DNA from: Streptomyces genisteinicus
Lineage (GTDB): Bacteria > Actinomycetota > Actinomycetes > Streptomycetales > Streptomycetaceae
Assembly: GCF_014489615.1 (NCBI RefSeq)
Contig: NZ_CP060825.1
Coordinates: forward strand, 4,846,501 to 4,910,500
DNA: 64,000 bases
Direction: 5' to 3'
Shown here: positions 7,923 to 16,056 of the stretch, piece by piece
Numbering within the stretch: position 1 is the stretch's first letter
Layout of the letters: every line of letters starts with the position of its first letter
Made by a program: the position numbers and the translations under genes
Notes under the pieces: generated by a model
Databases searched by the model: none
What the model saw: only the letters and a program-made list of their open reading frames with translations
What the model was told of the DNA's origin: nothing

Positions 7923-8291
7923 GTGCAACTCGAAGCGCACGCCCCGTCCGTACCGCCTTCCGAGACGCTCACCCCGCCCGCCCGCACCGAGGACTCCGCC
8001 TTGACTCCCCTGACCGCGCTCACCGCGCTCGACGACGCCATCGAGAACCTCGGCGTCCCCGTACCGTGCCGCTCGTACGACCCCGAGGTCTTCTTCGCCG
8101 AGTCCCCGGCGGACGTCGAGTACGCCAAGTCCCTCTGCCGCACCTGCCCGCTGATGGAGGCCTGCCTGGCGGGCGCCAAGGAGCGGCGTGAGCCGTGGGG
8201 CGTCTGGGGCGGCGAGCTGTTCGTCCAGGGTGTGGTCGTCGCCCGCAAGCGGCCGCGTGGTCGCCCGCGCAAGAACCCGGTCGCGGCATGA
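7923..8291 (+). CDS. wblC: WhiB-family regulator WblC/WhiB7
   Basis: A 122-residue iron-sulfur transcription factor that partners the principal sigma factor and drives intrinsic resistance to ribosome-targeting antibiotics. Four cluster-binding cysteines are visible (C49, C72, C75, C81; spacing Cys-22-Cys-X2-Cys-X5-Cys), then the GVWGG turn (93-97). A C-terminal AT-hook (RGRPRKN, about 112-118) is diagnostic of the WhiB7 subclass. GTG at 7923 has GAGGA 10 bases upstream. The gene follows a long leader with an attenuator and is preceded by an AT-rich autoregulatory promoter. The next small gene overlaps its stop (ATGA). uvrD2 upstream and the ABC1 kinase downstream match the mycobacterial whiB7 locus. 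Confidence 0.95.
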   Translation: MQLEAHAPSVPPSETLTPPARTEDSALTPLTALTALDDAIENLGVPVPCRSYDPEVFFAESPADVEYAKSLCRTCPLMEACLAGAKERREPWGVWGGELFVQGVVVARKRPRGRPRKNPVAA

Positions 8292-8611
8292 ACGCCACCG
8301 GAACAGTCGACCGACCCCTCACGCACGATCCCAAGAAGCAGGCCCCGATGACCTCTTCCACGAGCGAGCCCTCGGGCTCCGCCACCCCAGCAGTCACCAC
8401 CGCCGGCGCCCACGCGTCGCGTCAGAACAGGACCCGCGAAATGCAACTCATCCCAGAAGCCCTGGCACGTGCGCATATGCACGAGCGCCGGCGTGAAGCC
8501 GATGTGGAGCGCCAGGCCGCACGCCTGGTCGCCGCTCGGCGCATGCAGCGCCGCGCCGAGCGCGTGTCGATGCGCGCCCGTCGCGCCCTGGCCATGGCGG
8601 TCATGCACTGA
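8288..8611 (+). CDS. Small basic protein co-transcribed with wblC
   Basis: A 107-residue protein whose ATG (8288) overlaps the wblC stop, giving translational coupling; an internal ATG at 8348 is an alternative start (87 residues). The N-terminal third is Ser/Thr/Pro-rich and probably disordered. The C-terminal half is strongly basic and helical, with repeated Arg/Ala patterns (RAHMHERRREADVERQ, then RRMQRRAERVSMRARRA). I recognise no family. A highly charged helix after a WhiB7 gene could bind nucleic acid or ribosomes, but that is a guess from composition only. The operon ends in a perfect 17-bp hairpin just after its stop. Confidence 0.65.
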   Translation: MNATGTVDRPLTHDPKKQAPMTSSTSEPSGSATPAVTTAGAHASRQNRTREMQLIPEALARAHMHERRREADVERQAARLVAARRMQRRAERVSMRARRALAMAVMH

Positions 8612-8623
8612 CCGCCTCACCTC

Positions 8624-8660
8624 ACCGCGGGGGCCGGTCCTCAGGACCGGCCCCCGCGGT
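8624..8660 (+). terminator. Intrinsic terminator after the wblC operon
   Basis: Perfect 17-bp stem, arms 8624-8640 and 8644-8660, with a 3-base loop, beginning 12 bases after the preceding stop codon. Confidence 0.85.
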
Positions 8661-8705
8661 GCGTTGTGCTCCCCCTGCGCCACCGGCCGGAGGTATCGTC
8701 GCCGA

Positions 8706-8942
8706 GTGGACCAGGACAGTGCGCCACAGAACGCGCATAACGGAAGCAGTGGGAGCGAAAGTGGCAGCGGGCACCCGGAGCCCGGAGGCACCGTGTGCTC
8801 CCTGTGCGGTGCGGTCGCCCAGGGGACGCCGCCGACCTGGACCTGTTCCGTGGAGGACGGCGTCCGGCTCTACCAGTGCGAGGACTGCGCGCGTGCCCAC
8901 ATCAGGTCGATCGAGGGGCGGCTCGACTCCTCCTGGTGGTAG
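8706..8942 (+). CDS. Small zinc-ribbon protein, function unknown
   Basis: A 78-residue protein with a polar N-terminus and one zinc-ribbon-like unit: CSLCG near residue 31 and CEDC near residue 59, followed by ARAHIRSIEGRLDSSWW. The paired CxxC motifs about 25 residues apart suggest a structural zinc site; the partner is unknown. GTG at 8706 has both GGAGG (8689-8693) and a TATCGT hexamer (8694-8699) ending 6 bases before it, so either a leadered or a leaderless start is possible. It converges on the ABC1 kinase gene and follows the wblC terminator. Confidence 0.75.
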   Translation: MDQDSAPQNAHNGSSGSESGSGHPEPGGTVCSLCGAVAQGTPPTWTCSVEDGVRLYQCEDCARAHIRSIEGRLDSSWW

Positions 8943-8995
8943 CCCCCGGACACCGGCTCCGGACGGCCCGCCGGGGCGGCGGCCCGGCAGCAGGT

Positions 8996-10405
8996 TCAGC
9001 TCCCCGTCGTCTCCTGCGCGAACTCCTTGCCGCTGTCGCCGCCGGCCTCCTCGTCGCCGGCCACGCCCGCTTCGCCGTCCTGGTCGGCGAACCCCGGCAG
9101 CCACGCCTCCAGTTCGTCCCGCATCCGCACCGTCGCGTTCAGCTGGCAGAGCACGCCGATGGTGCTCAGTGTCACCCGGTGGATCAGCAGGTACGAGGGC
9201 GGCAGGTTCAGCTGCTTGGCCAACTGGTGTGCGGGGGAGCGGACATCGGCTATCCGCGCGGCCTGCGAGCGGATCCACCCCCGGCTGAAGGCGAACTCCT
9301 CCGCCTCGGCCGGTTCGATGATCGGCAGCAGATACTCGAGCACACCGTCCGGATCGAGGTCGATGGACTCCTTGACGAAACCCTCGTCGCACAGCAGCTG
9401 GTAGACCGCTTCGGCCTCGCCCTCCAGGGCGAGCCGCATGCAGGTGCCGATGGTCAAAGGGAAGCCGCCCGGCAGCCGGTCCACCGTGCCGAAGTCCAGC
9501 ACGCCGAGCCGCCACTCGCCGCCGTCCTCGCCCGGCATCAGGCGGAAGTTGCCCGGGTGCGGGTCCGCGTGGAGCAGGCCCGTGCGGGCGGGACCGGAGA
9601 AGAGGAAGCCGGCGAGGAGTTGCCCCGCGCGGTCGCGCTCCTCGGGGGTGCCGTCGGCGATCACCTCCGAGAGCGGGATGCCGTCGATCCACTCGGTGAC
9701 CAGGACCTGCTCGCACTGGTGCACCACATCGGGCACGAAGACGTCCGGATCGCCGGCGAACTCGGCGGCGTGCTCACGCTGGGAGGCGGCCTCCTGCTCG
9801 TAGTCCAGCTCCTCGGCGACTCGGTCGCGCAACTCCGTGATCAGAGGCTTCACGTCCATGCCAGGGATGAGCGGCCCCAACAGGCGGGCGAACCGGCTGA
9901 GCTGGGCCAGGTCCGACAGCAGGGCCTCTCCCGCTCCCGGGTACTGCACCTTGACCGCGACCGCGCGGCCGTCGTGCCACACGGCCCGGTGCACCTGCCC
10001 GATCGACGCGGCCGCCGACGGCTTGTCCTCGAACTCGGTGAACAGCTCGCGCCAGTCCTCGCCGAGGCGCTCGGCCAGGACCCCGTGCACGGTCGCGGTC
10101 GGCATCGGAGGCGCGGCGTCCTGCAGCTTGGTGAGCGCCGCCCGGTAGGGGCCCGCGACCTCCTCGGGGAGAGCGGACTCGAAGACGGACATCGCCTGAC
10201 CGAACTTCATCGCGCCCCCCTTCAGCTCGCCGAGGACCTTGAACAGCTGCTCGGCGGTCCGCTGTTGCAGTTCGCGCGCCACGATCTCCGCGGACCGGCC
10301 GCCGATCCGCTTGCCGAGGCCCCATGTGGCGCGGCCGGCGATCCCCAGGGGCAGCGCCGCCAACTTGGCGGTACGGGTGACCGCCTTGCGGGGAAGATCA
10401 GACAT
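8996..10405 (-). CDS. ABC1/AarF (UbiB-family) atypical kinase
   Basis: A 469-residue member of the UbiB/ABC1 protein-kinase-like family, ATPases linked to isoprenoid-lipid metabolism. The family's signature segment, KGGAMKFGQ (residues about 61-69), is present. It is followed by ASIGQVH (Ala-rich loop), AVKVQYPG (lysine of the kinase fold), ELDYEQEA, LLHADPHPGN (catalytic loop) and VLDFGTVDR (metal-binding DFG). ATG at 10405 is preceded by GGAGGGG. The C-terminus is acidic. In mycobacteria the orthologue also lies beside whiB7 and has been linked to macrolide tolerance. The substrate is not known. Confidence 0.9.
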   Translation of the reverse strand: MSDLPRKAVTRTAKLAALPLGIAGRATWGLGKRIGGRSAEIVARELQQRTAEQLFKVLGELKGGAMKFGQAMSVFESALPEEVAGPYRAALTKLQDAAPPMPTATVHGVLAERLGEDWRELFTEFEDKPSAAASIGQVHRAVWHDGRAVAVKVQYPGAGEALLSDLAQLSRFARLLGPLIPGMDVKPLITELRDRVAEELDYEQEAASQREHAAEFAGDPDVFVPDVVHQCEQVLVTEWIDGIPLSEVIADGTPEERDRAGQLLAGFLFSGPARTGLLHADPHPGNFRLMPGEDGGEWRLGVLDFGTVDRLPGGFPLTIGTCMRLALEGEAEAVYQLLCDEGFVKESIDLDPDGVLEYLLPIIEPAEAEEFAFSRGWIRSQAARIADVRSPAHQLAKQLNLPPSYLLIHRVTLSTIGVLCQLNATVRMRDELEAWLPGFADQDGEAGVAGDEEAGGDSGKEFAQETTGS

Positions 10406-10469
10406 ACGCCCCTCCAAAACCCAGCCGGCCTGTCGCATGTGCCGCACGGCCTCGCACCGTTCACGGCGG

Positions 10470-11660
10470 TTACCCGGACATTGTCTCGCGTGCCGCGGGG
10501 ATGTCCGAGGCGTGGTTCCCCTTACTTTTCGCCTCTGCCCGCTGTCCCTCGCGGCCGTCGGCAGCGCCGATTCCCCTACTGCCCCCAGAGGCGCCGCAGG
10601 GGCACTCCGGATGCGGCGTGATCCGCTCGGACCGCCACCGTACGCCGGGGAGCGTGACCTCCCAGCGGGCACCCGCACTTCCCGGCAGGTCGCCGTCGAG
10701 GAACGACAGGACATGGCAGGCCGCGAGGCCCGCCACCGTGGTGGCGAGAGCGATGTCACAGGCCGCCGGTACCGTGCGGCGCCGGCCGGAACGCCACTGC
10801 GCGAGCAGCAGCGACCGGGCGGGGTCCCGGGCGGACCGTCCGGACTCCAGGCACGAGGCGCAGGCCGTGCCCCCGGGCAGCACGAGGGGCCCGACCACAC
10901 CCGTGGCCTCCACGACTCCCGCGTAGAGGTGGGGGACTCCGCTCGCCATCCAGTCCTCCGCGGGCAGCGGGTCCGGGGCGTACGCGCCGAGCCCGTCGCG
11001 CGGGGCCACGACGACCAGGGCCAGCCCCGGCGCACAGGGGCCGGTCTCCTCGGAGCGGGGCGGCCTGTCGGGCGCCGCTCTGCGCACCATGCGGCGGGCT
11101 GCCGTGTCCCGCCGTTCGCCGATCTCCTCGGGGGACAGCCCGCCCGGCGCCACGTCGCCCGGCTCGGTCAGCCCGCTCTCCCGCACCTCGACGCGCCCCA
11201 CCCCCGCGGCCGAGAGAGTGGCGGCGACGAGCGAGCCGACCCGGCCCGCGCCGCGGACCATGACCCGGGCCGTGCGGCGTCCGGCCAGCCGCTCGATGGC
11301 GCCGCCGGGCTCGGGATGCACCACCGACAGGGAGGTCAGATCGGGGCGGAGCCGCTCCAGGGCGGCGGTCCGTCCGCGCAGGGCCACGGCCGCGGGGGTG
11401 CCGGCGGTCGTGTCGTCGAGCAGACCCGCTCCCGCGAGCCGCTGGACCAGCGCGTCCGCCCGGCCCTCCGGGAGCCCCATCGACCGCGCCGCGGCCCGTA
11501 ACAGGTCCATGCCGCGGGTGCCGTCCAGCAGATCGATCAGCGATCCGGTCGCCGTGTCCACCGGGCCCACCGTCGTGGCGCGCTCCGGGGTCACCCCGAA
11601 CTGGACCGACTGCCTGTCCCGCCAGGCCCGGCGCAGCGCGGGCTTCATCATCGGATGCAT
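10470..11660 (-). CDS. ThiF/E1-like protein, probably catalytically degenerate
   Basis: A 396-residue protein with an N-terminal helical region and a ThiF/MoeB-type Rossmann domain from about residue 133. The nucleotide loop is GAGRVGS. The acidic residue and Arg that normally follow in E1-like enzymes (DxD...SNLxRQ) are replaced by RESGLTEPGDVAPGGLS, so adenylation may be lost. A CASC motif near residue 285 and CPCG near 355 could bind zinc. Degenerate ThiF domains of this type serve as peptide-binding partners in azole-modification systems, but no cyclodehydratase or precursor peptide is nearby. Start: ATG at 11660 with an upstream GGAGAGGA. It is divergent from the YgjP-like gene. Confidence 0.75.
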   Translation of the reverse strand: MHPMMKPALRRAWRDRQSVQFGVTPERATTVGPVDTATGSLIDLLDGTRGMDLLRAAARSMGLPEGRADALVQRLAGAGLLDDTTAGTPAAVALRGRTAALERLRPDLTSLSVVHPEPGGAIERLAGRRTARVMVRGAGRVGSLVAATLSAAGVGRVEVRESGLTEPGDVAPGGLSPEEIGERRDTAARRMVRRAAPDRPPRSEETGPCAPGLALVVVAPRDGLGAYAPDPLPAEDWMASGVPHLYAGVVEATGVVGPLVLPGGTACASCLESGRSARDPARSLLLAQWRSGRRRTVPAACDIALATTVAGLAACHVLSFLDGDLPGSAGARWEVTLPGVRWRSERITPHPECPCGASGGSRGIGAADGREGQRAEAKSKGNHASDIPAARETMSG

Positions 11661-11895
11661 ATCCGCCCCCGTCCTCTCCCGTGCTCTCCCGTCCCCGGGA
11701 AATCGGTCGTCGATTGCCGATGTGTTGTCAGAATGCCCCCGGCCGCCGGGGCGTGGGAAAAGTTGTCCACAGGCCCGGTGTATTAGTCGTTCGAATCGTG
11801 CGGTGATCGTGGAGCAGACGAGGGCAAGGAGTGGATCACGCGCTGAACCGCGTCCGGGGGGGGCTTCCCGCACGGGCAGCGGGTAACGTCGGAGC

Positions 11896-12519
11896 GTGTC
11901 CGTCGATCCGCCCCCTCGGCTCACCTCAGGGGAGACCCCACCGCGCGGCGCGGGACGCGCCCGGCGCGAGGCGAAGCGGCTCCCGCACCGTGCGGCGGCG
12001 GGTGCGGTCGAGGTCCGCCGGAGCGCGCGCCGCAGCAGGACCGTGTCCGCCTACCGCGAGGGCGACCGCACCGTCGTGCTCATCCCCGCCCGGATGTCCG
12101 AGGCCGAGGAGCGGCGCTGGGTGGCGGTGATGCTGGACAAGCTCGCGGCCCAGGAGAGCCGCCGCGTCTTCGGGGACGCCGAGCTCGCCGAACGCGCGAC
12201 CCGGCTGTCCGGCCAGTACTTCGACGGGCGGGCGAAGCCGGTGTCCGTGCGATGGGTGACCAACCAGAACACGCGCTGGGGCTCCTGCACCCCCTCGGAG
12301 GGCAGCATCCGGCTCTCCCACCGTCTCCAGGGCATGCCGGAGTACGTCGTCGACTACGTCCTCCTCCACGAACTGGCGCATCTGCTGGTGCCGGGGCACG
12401 GTCCGCGGTTCTGGCGGCTGCTGGAGGCGTATCCGCGCACCGAGCGGGCCCGTGGATACCTGGAGGGCGTCGTCGCGGCGGGCCGGCTGCCGCACGGCCC
12501 GACCGCCGCGGACGGCTGA
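11896..12519 (+). CDS. YgjP/SprT-like metal-dependent protein (DUF45, M48-type)
   Basis: A 207-residue protein with a DUF45/YgjP metallopeptidase domain. NTRWGSCTPSEGSIRLSHRL (about residues 129-148) is the family signature. HELAHLLVPGHGPRFW (about 162-177) carries the HExxH zinc site with a third His six residues on. The first 50 residues are basic and poorly conserved. GTG at 11896 has TAACGT (11884-11889) exactly 6 bases before it, so translation is probably leaderless, although GGAG at 11891-11894 is also present. It is divergent from the ThiF-like gene. Proteolytic activity is inferred from the zinc motif. Confidence 0.88.
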   Translation: MSVDPPPRLTSGETPPRGAGRARREAKRLPHRAAAGAVEVRRSARRSRTVSAYREGDRTVVLIPARMSEAEERRWVAVMLDKLAAQESRRVFGDAELAERATRLSGQYFDGRAKPVSVRWVTNQNTRWGSCTPSEGSIRLSHRLQGMPEYVVDYVLLHELAHLLVPGHGPRFWRLLEAYPRTERARGYLEGVVAAGRLPHGPTAADG

Positions 12520-12731
12520 CCGCGCCGCCCTGGAAGAGGCGTGCCCCCGACAGGAAAGCGTCCTAGGGGCGCGAACGGGCGCGAAAGGGCGCGTAACGAA
12601 GGAAAAGCGCGCGAAGGGGCGGGACGGCGCACCGGCGGAGTGCGGGCGGGGAGCAGGTGGCGCCGGCGAGGCGGCGCGCCGGTCGCGGCTGTACCGAAGC
12701 CGGGTCGCTCCTGTACCGAATGTGTACCGGC

Positions 12732-12762
12732 TTGGCTCAATGTCGCCGCAAGCGGTTAGCCT
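12732..12762 (+). promoter_or_regulatory. Candidate promoter of the TerD/AIM24 cassette
   Basis: The 287-base gap 12520-12806 holds no gene. Its first part has several GGGCGCGAA-like direct repeats (about 12567-12620). TTGGCT (12732-12737) and TAGCCT (12757-12762), 19 bases apart, are the best promoter pair. Confidence 0.4.
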
Positions 12763-12806
12763 GGCGCGACGCATTCGAAATTCGGGATGGGGGACGGTCG
12801 TCACGT

Positions 12807-14453
12807 ATGGCCAGGGAATTCCAACGCGGCCACAAGGCCAAGATCAGTGATCTCACTCAGGGAACGGATCTGTACGTCGGTGTGCAGATCTCCGCTCCGG
12901 GGCTGACCTTCGACATCAGCTGCTTCGGTCTCGACGCCGGCGAGCAGCTGTCGGACGACCGGTACTTCATCTTCTTCAACCAGCCGAAGTCGCCGGAGGA
13001 GTCCATCCAGCTGCTCGGCGCGCAGGCCGGCGACACGGAGTCGTTCCGCGTCACGCTCGACCGCATCCCCGCGAACCTCCACCGGCTCTCGTTCACCGCC
13101 ACGATCGACGGCGCCGGACAGATGTCGCAGATCGGTCCGGGCTACATCCGCATCGTCGCCGGTGGCGAAGAGGTCGTCCGGTACGCCTTCGACGGCTCGG
13201 AGTTCACCACCGAGCGGGCCGTGATGCTCGGCGACTTCTACCTCAAGGACGTGTGGCGGTTCGCCGCGATCGGCCAGGGGTTCGACGGGGGCCTGGAGGC
13301 CCTGCTGAAGAACTTCGGAGGCGAGGTCGCCGAGGAGGAGCCCGCGCCGCAGCAGGCCCAGGCCGCCGCCCCCGGATTCGCCCCGCCCGCCGGCGCGGCG
13401 CCCGCGCCCGGCTTCGGCGCCCCGGCCGCCCCGCAGGCACCCCAGCCGGCACCGGCGCCCGGCTTCGGCGCCCCGCCCGCGCCCGCACCGGCGCCCCACG
13501 CACCGGCACCTCACGGGCCCGCACCGGGCCCGCAGATCCACGCCGCACCCACGATGGCCGCTCCGCTGGCACCGCCGGCGCCGTCCCCCTACGGACAGCC
13601 CCCGCAGCCGCCGCAGTTCGGCCAGGTGCCGGGTCAGCCGCCCGGCGGCGGCCAGATCCCCGGGCAGGTCCCGCCGCCGGCGCCGTACGGGCAGCAGCCG
13701 CAGGCCCCTTACGGCCAGCAGCCGCCTGCTCCCTACGGCCAGCAGCCTCCCGGCATGCCCCAGGGCGTTCCCCAGGGTGTGCCGCAGGCGGGAGCCGGAC
13801 TCCAAGCCGCGCTCCAGTCCTACCGCGAGACGCCCACCGGCCAGCGGTGGACCCCGCAGAACCAGCAGCTCATGCGGGTCGACCTCACCATGGGCGGCTC
13901 CGGCGTGCTCGCCCGGCAGGGCAGCATGGTGATGTACCAGGGCAAGGTCGACTTCGGCTACAAGGGCGCCGGGTTCGCGGGCCGCATCGTCGGCAACGCC
14001 ACGGGCCAGGAGATGCAGCTGATGCGCTGCACCGGCCGTGGCCAGGTCTTCCTCGCCGAGGAGGGTGCCCACCTGCACCAGATCGACCTGCAGGGCGACG
14101 GCATCTGCGTCTCCGCGGAGAACGTCCTCGCCTTCGACGAGACCCTGCAGTACGAGGTCCGGCGCATCGAGGGCCACGGCATCCCCGGCGGCGCGCTGTT
14201 CACGATGCTGTTCCACGGCACCGGCACCGTCGTCGTCAAGACCCACGGCGTTCCCGTGGTCCTGCCGGTCACGCCCACCACGTTCGCCGACTGCAACGCG
14301 GTCGTCGCCTGGTCGGCCGCCTCCCAGGTGATCCTCTCCAGCCAGGTCAGGCTGCGCCGGAACGCCTACCCGGGCCACAGCGGCGAGACCGTGAACCTCC
14401 AGTTCCGGGGCGCCCCCGGCAACTTCATCGTCGTCCAGCCCTACGAGGTCTGA
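12807..14453 (+). CDS. TerD-AIM24 fusion protein
   Basis: A 548-residue, three-part protein. Residues about 1-180 are a TerD-type domain (DISCFGLDAGEQLSDDRYFI, FNQPKSPE, YAFDGSEF, GDFYLKDVWRFAAIGQGF), the calcium-binding fold of tellurite-resistance and stress operons. Residues about 180-345 are a low-complexity Ala/Pro/Gln/Gly linker with tandem PYGQQP units. Residues about 350-548 are an AIM24 domain (LMRVDLTMGGSGVLARQGSM...EMQLMRCTGRGQVFLAEEG...FIVVQPYEV), a beta-helix-like fold of unknown function named after a yeast mitochondrial protein. ATG at 12807 has GGGGGAC about 12 bases upstream. Two stand-alone AIM24 genes follow within 20 bases each, so all three are probably one operon and may form a hetero-oligomer. 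Confidence 0.9.
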   Translation: MAREFQRGHKAKISDLTQGTDLYVGVQISAPGLTFDISCFGLDAGEQLSDDRYFIFFNQPKSPEESIQLLGAQAGDTESFRVTLDRIPANLHRLSFTATIDGAGQMSQIGPGYIRIVAGGEEVVRYAFDGSEFTTERAVMLGDFYLKDVWRFAAIGQGFDGGLEALLKNFGGEVAEEEPAPQQAQAAAPGFAPPAGAAPAPGFGAPAAPQAPQPAPAPGFGAPPAPAPAPHAPAPHGPAPGPQIHAAPTMAAPLAPPAPSPYGQPPQPPQFGQVPGQPPGGGQIPGQVPPPAPYGQQPQAPYGQQPPAPYGQQPPGMPQGVPQGVPQAGAGLQAALQSYRETPTGQRWTPQNQQLMRVDLTMGGSGVLARQGSMVMYQGKVDFGYKGAGFAGRIVGNATGQEMQLMRCTGRGQVFLAEEGAHLHQIDLQGDGICVSAENVLAFDETLQYEVRRIEGHGIPGGALFTMLFHGTGTVVVKTHGVPVVLPVTPTTFADCNAVVAWSAASQVILSSQVRLRRNAYPGHSGETVNLQFRGAPGNFIVVQPYEV

Positions 14454-14466
14454 GGGAGCCCGAAGA

Positions 14467-15147
14467 ATGAACCAGCAACTCGCGGGCTACGCCCCGACCC
14501 CCGTGGCCGCACGGATGGAGAACCACGGCCGCACCATGCTGAAGGTCGCCATGGCCTCCGGCCAGGACCTCTACGCACGCACCGGCTCGATGGTCGCCTA
14601 CGAGGGCTTCGTGCAGTACGAGCCCAACCCGCCGGCCGTCCGCCAGGTTGCCGCGCAGTGGGTCACCGGCGAGGGCGCGCCCATCATGAAGTGCTCCGGC
14701 GACGGTCTGCTCTACCTCGCCGACTACGGCGCCGACGTCGTCGTCATCAACCTCGACAACGACTCGCTCTCGGTCAACGGCACCAACCTCCTCGCCTTCG
14801 ACGCCCACCTCCAGTGGGGTGTGGAGAAGGTCAAGGGCCTGGCGAAGTTCGCCGGCCAGGGCCTGTGGAACGTCGAGATCGCCGGTACCGGCTGGGTCGC
14901 CCTGACCTCGCGCGGCACCCCGATCGTCGTCGACTGCGGACGCGGCGAGGACGAGACCTACGTCGACCCCGACGCCCTCGTCGCCTGGTCCCCGAACCTC
15001 AAGGTGAAGGGCAAGCGGAGCTTCAAGGCCTCCTCGCTGATCGGGCGGGGCAGCGGAGAGGCGTACCAGATGGCCTTCTCCGGCCAGGGCATCGTCGTCG
15101 TACAGCCGAGCGAGGACAGCACCGACCGCCTGCGGGTCCGGGGCTGA
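14467..15147 (+). CDS. AIM24 family protein (second of three)
   Basis: A 226-residue protein made entirely of an AIM24 domain: ARMENHGRTMLKVAMASGQD at the start, LYARTGSMVAYEGFVQYE, IMKCSGDGLLYLADYGADV, GLWNVEIAGTGWVALTSRG and AYQMAFSGQGIVVVQPSE at the end. The repeated short beta-strands with conserved Gly match the AIM24 half of the upstream fusion. It starts 13 bases after the fusion gene and has a purine-rich AAGA stretch before the ATG. There is no signal peptide or membrane segment, so it is probably cytosolic. Function is unknown. Confidence 0.88.
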   Translation: MNQQLAGYAPTPVAARMENHGRTMLKVAMASGQDLYARTGSMVAYEGFVQYEPNPPAVRQVAAQWVTGEGAPIMKCSGDGLLYLADYGADVVVINLDNDSLSVNGTNLLAFDAHLQWGVEKVKGLAKFAGQGLWNVEIAGTGWVALTSRGTPIVVDCGRGEDETYVDPDALVAWSPNLKVKGKRSFKASSLIGRGSGEAYQMAFSGQGIVVVQPSEDSTDRLRVRG

Positions 15148-15166
15148 GGGGAAGCGGGAACAGACC

Positions 15167-15922
15167 ATGCAGAGTTCGCTTTTCGCCCACGGGGAGCAGC
15201 AGTCCCAGGAGCGGTACGTCGTCCAGAACCCGCAACTGCTGCGGGTGGCCCTCACCGGCCACGACGACGTCCTCGCCCGCAAGGGCGCGATGGTGGCGTA
15301 CCAGGGGCTGATCGACTTCGACGGCGAGTACCAGACGAGCGGCCAGCGCCGCGCCCGGGCCAACACCGGTGAGGGTCTGGACCTGATGCGCTGCTCGGGC
15401 CAGGGCACCGTCTACTTCGCCAACCTCGCGCAGTACGTCCATGTCGTCGACGTGGACCAGGAGGGCATGACGGTCGACAGCGCGTACGTGCTCGCGCTCG
15501 ACTCCGGGCTGCACACCGAGGTCATCGCGGTGGACAGCCAGTACGGCATCTCGGGCTCCGGCAAGTACCAGCTGAACATCTCCGGCAGGGGCAAGGTCGC
15601 GCTGATGACCTCCGGCCAGCCGCTGATGATGCACGTCACCCCGGACAAGTACGTCAACGTCGACGCGGACGCGATCGTCGCCTGGTCCTCGGGCCTGCGG
15701 GTGCAGATGCAGGCGCAGACCCACTCGTCGAACGTGCGCCGCCGCCGCGGCAACACCGGTGAGGGCTGGGAGCTGAGCTTCCTCGGCCAGGGGTTCGCGC
15801 TGGTCCAGCCCAGCGAGGTCATGCCCCCGCAGCACGCCGATCTCGGCCAGGGGGCCCGCGCCCAGTTCGGCGTCGGCCAGCACGGTTCGCACGCGCAGAA
15901 CCAAAACAACGCCTGGAACTGA
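15167..15922 (+). CDS. AIM24 family protein (third of three)
   Basis: A 251-residue AIM24-domain protein: ERYVVQNPQLLRVALTGHDD, DVLARKGAMVAYQGLIDFDG, DLMRCSGQGTVYFANLAQYV, YQLNISGRGKVALMTSGQP and ELSFLGQGFALVQPSE. A short Gln/Asn-rich tail (GQHGSHAQNQNNAWN) follows the domain. It begins 19 bases after the second copy, with GGGGAAG upstream. The three AIM24 domains are clearly diverged from one another, so the cassette is not a recent duplication. No functional residues are known for the family. Confidence 0.88.
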   Translation: MQSSLFAHGEQQSQERYVVQNPQLLRVALTGHDDVLARKGAMVAYQGLIDFDGEYQTSGQRRARANTGEGLDLMRCSGQGTVYFANLAQYVHVVDVDQEGMTVDSAYVLALDSGLHTEVIAVDSQYGISGSGKYQLNISGRGKVALMTSGQPLMMHVTPDKYVNVDADAIVAWSSGLRVQMQAQTHSSNVRRRRGNTGEGWELSFLGQGFALVQPSEVMPPQHADLGQGARAQFGVGQHGSHAQNQNNAWN

Positions 15923-16056
15923 CCCCCTGCCGGGACGGTCGGGAGGCATCCACAGGGGCGGTCGCCGGGCGACCGCCCCTGCGGCGTGTCACGGCGGGCT
16001 CGGCCGGGGCGGAGCAGGGCCCGGCCCCGTGTGTCGGAGCAGGGCCCGGCCCCGTG

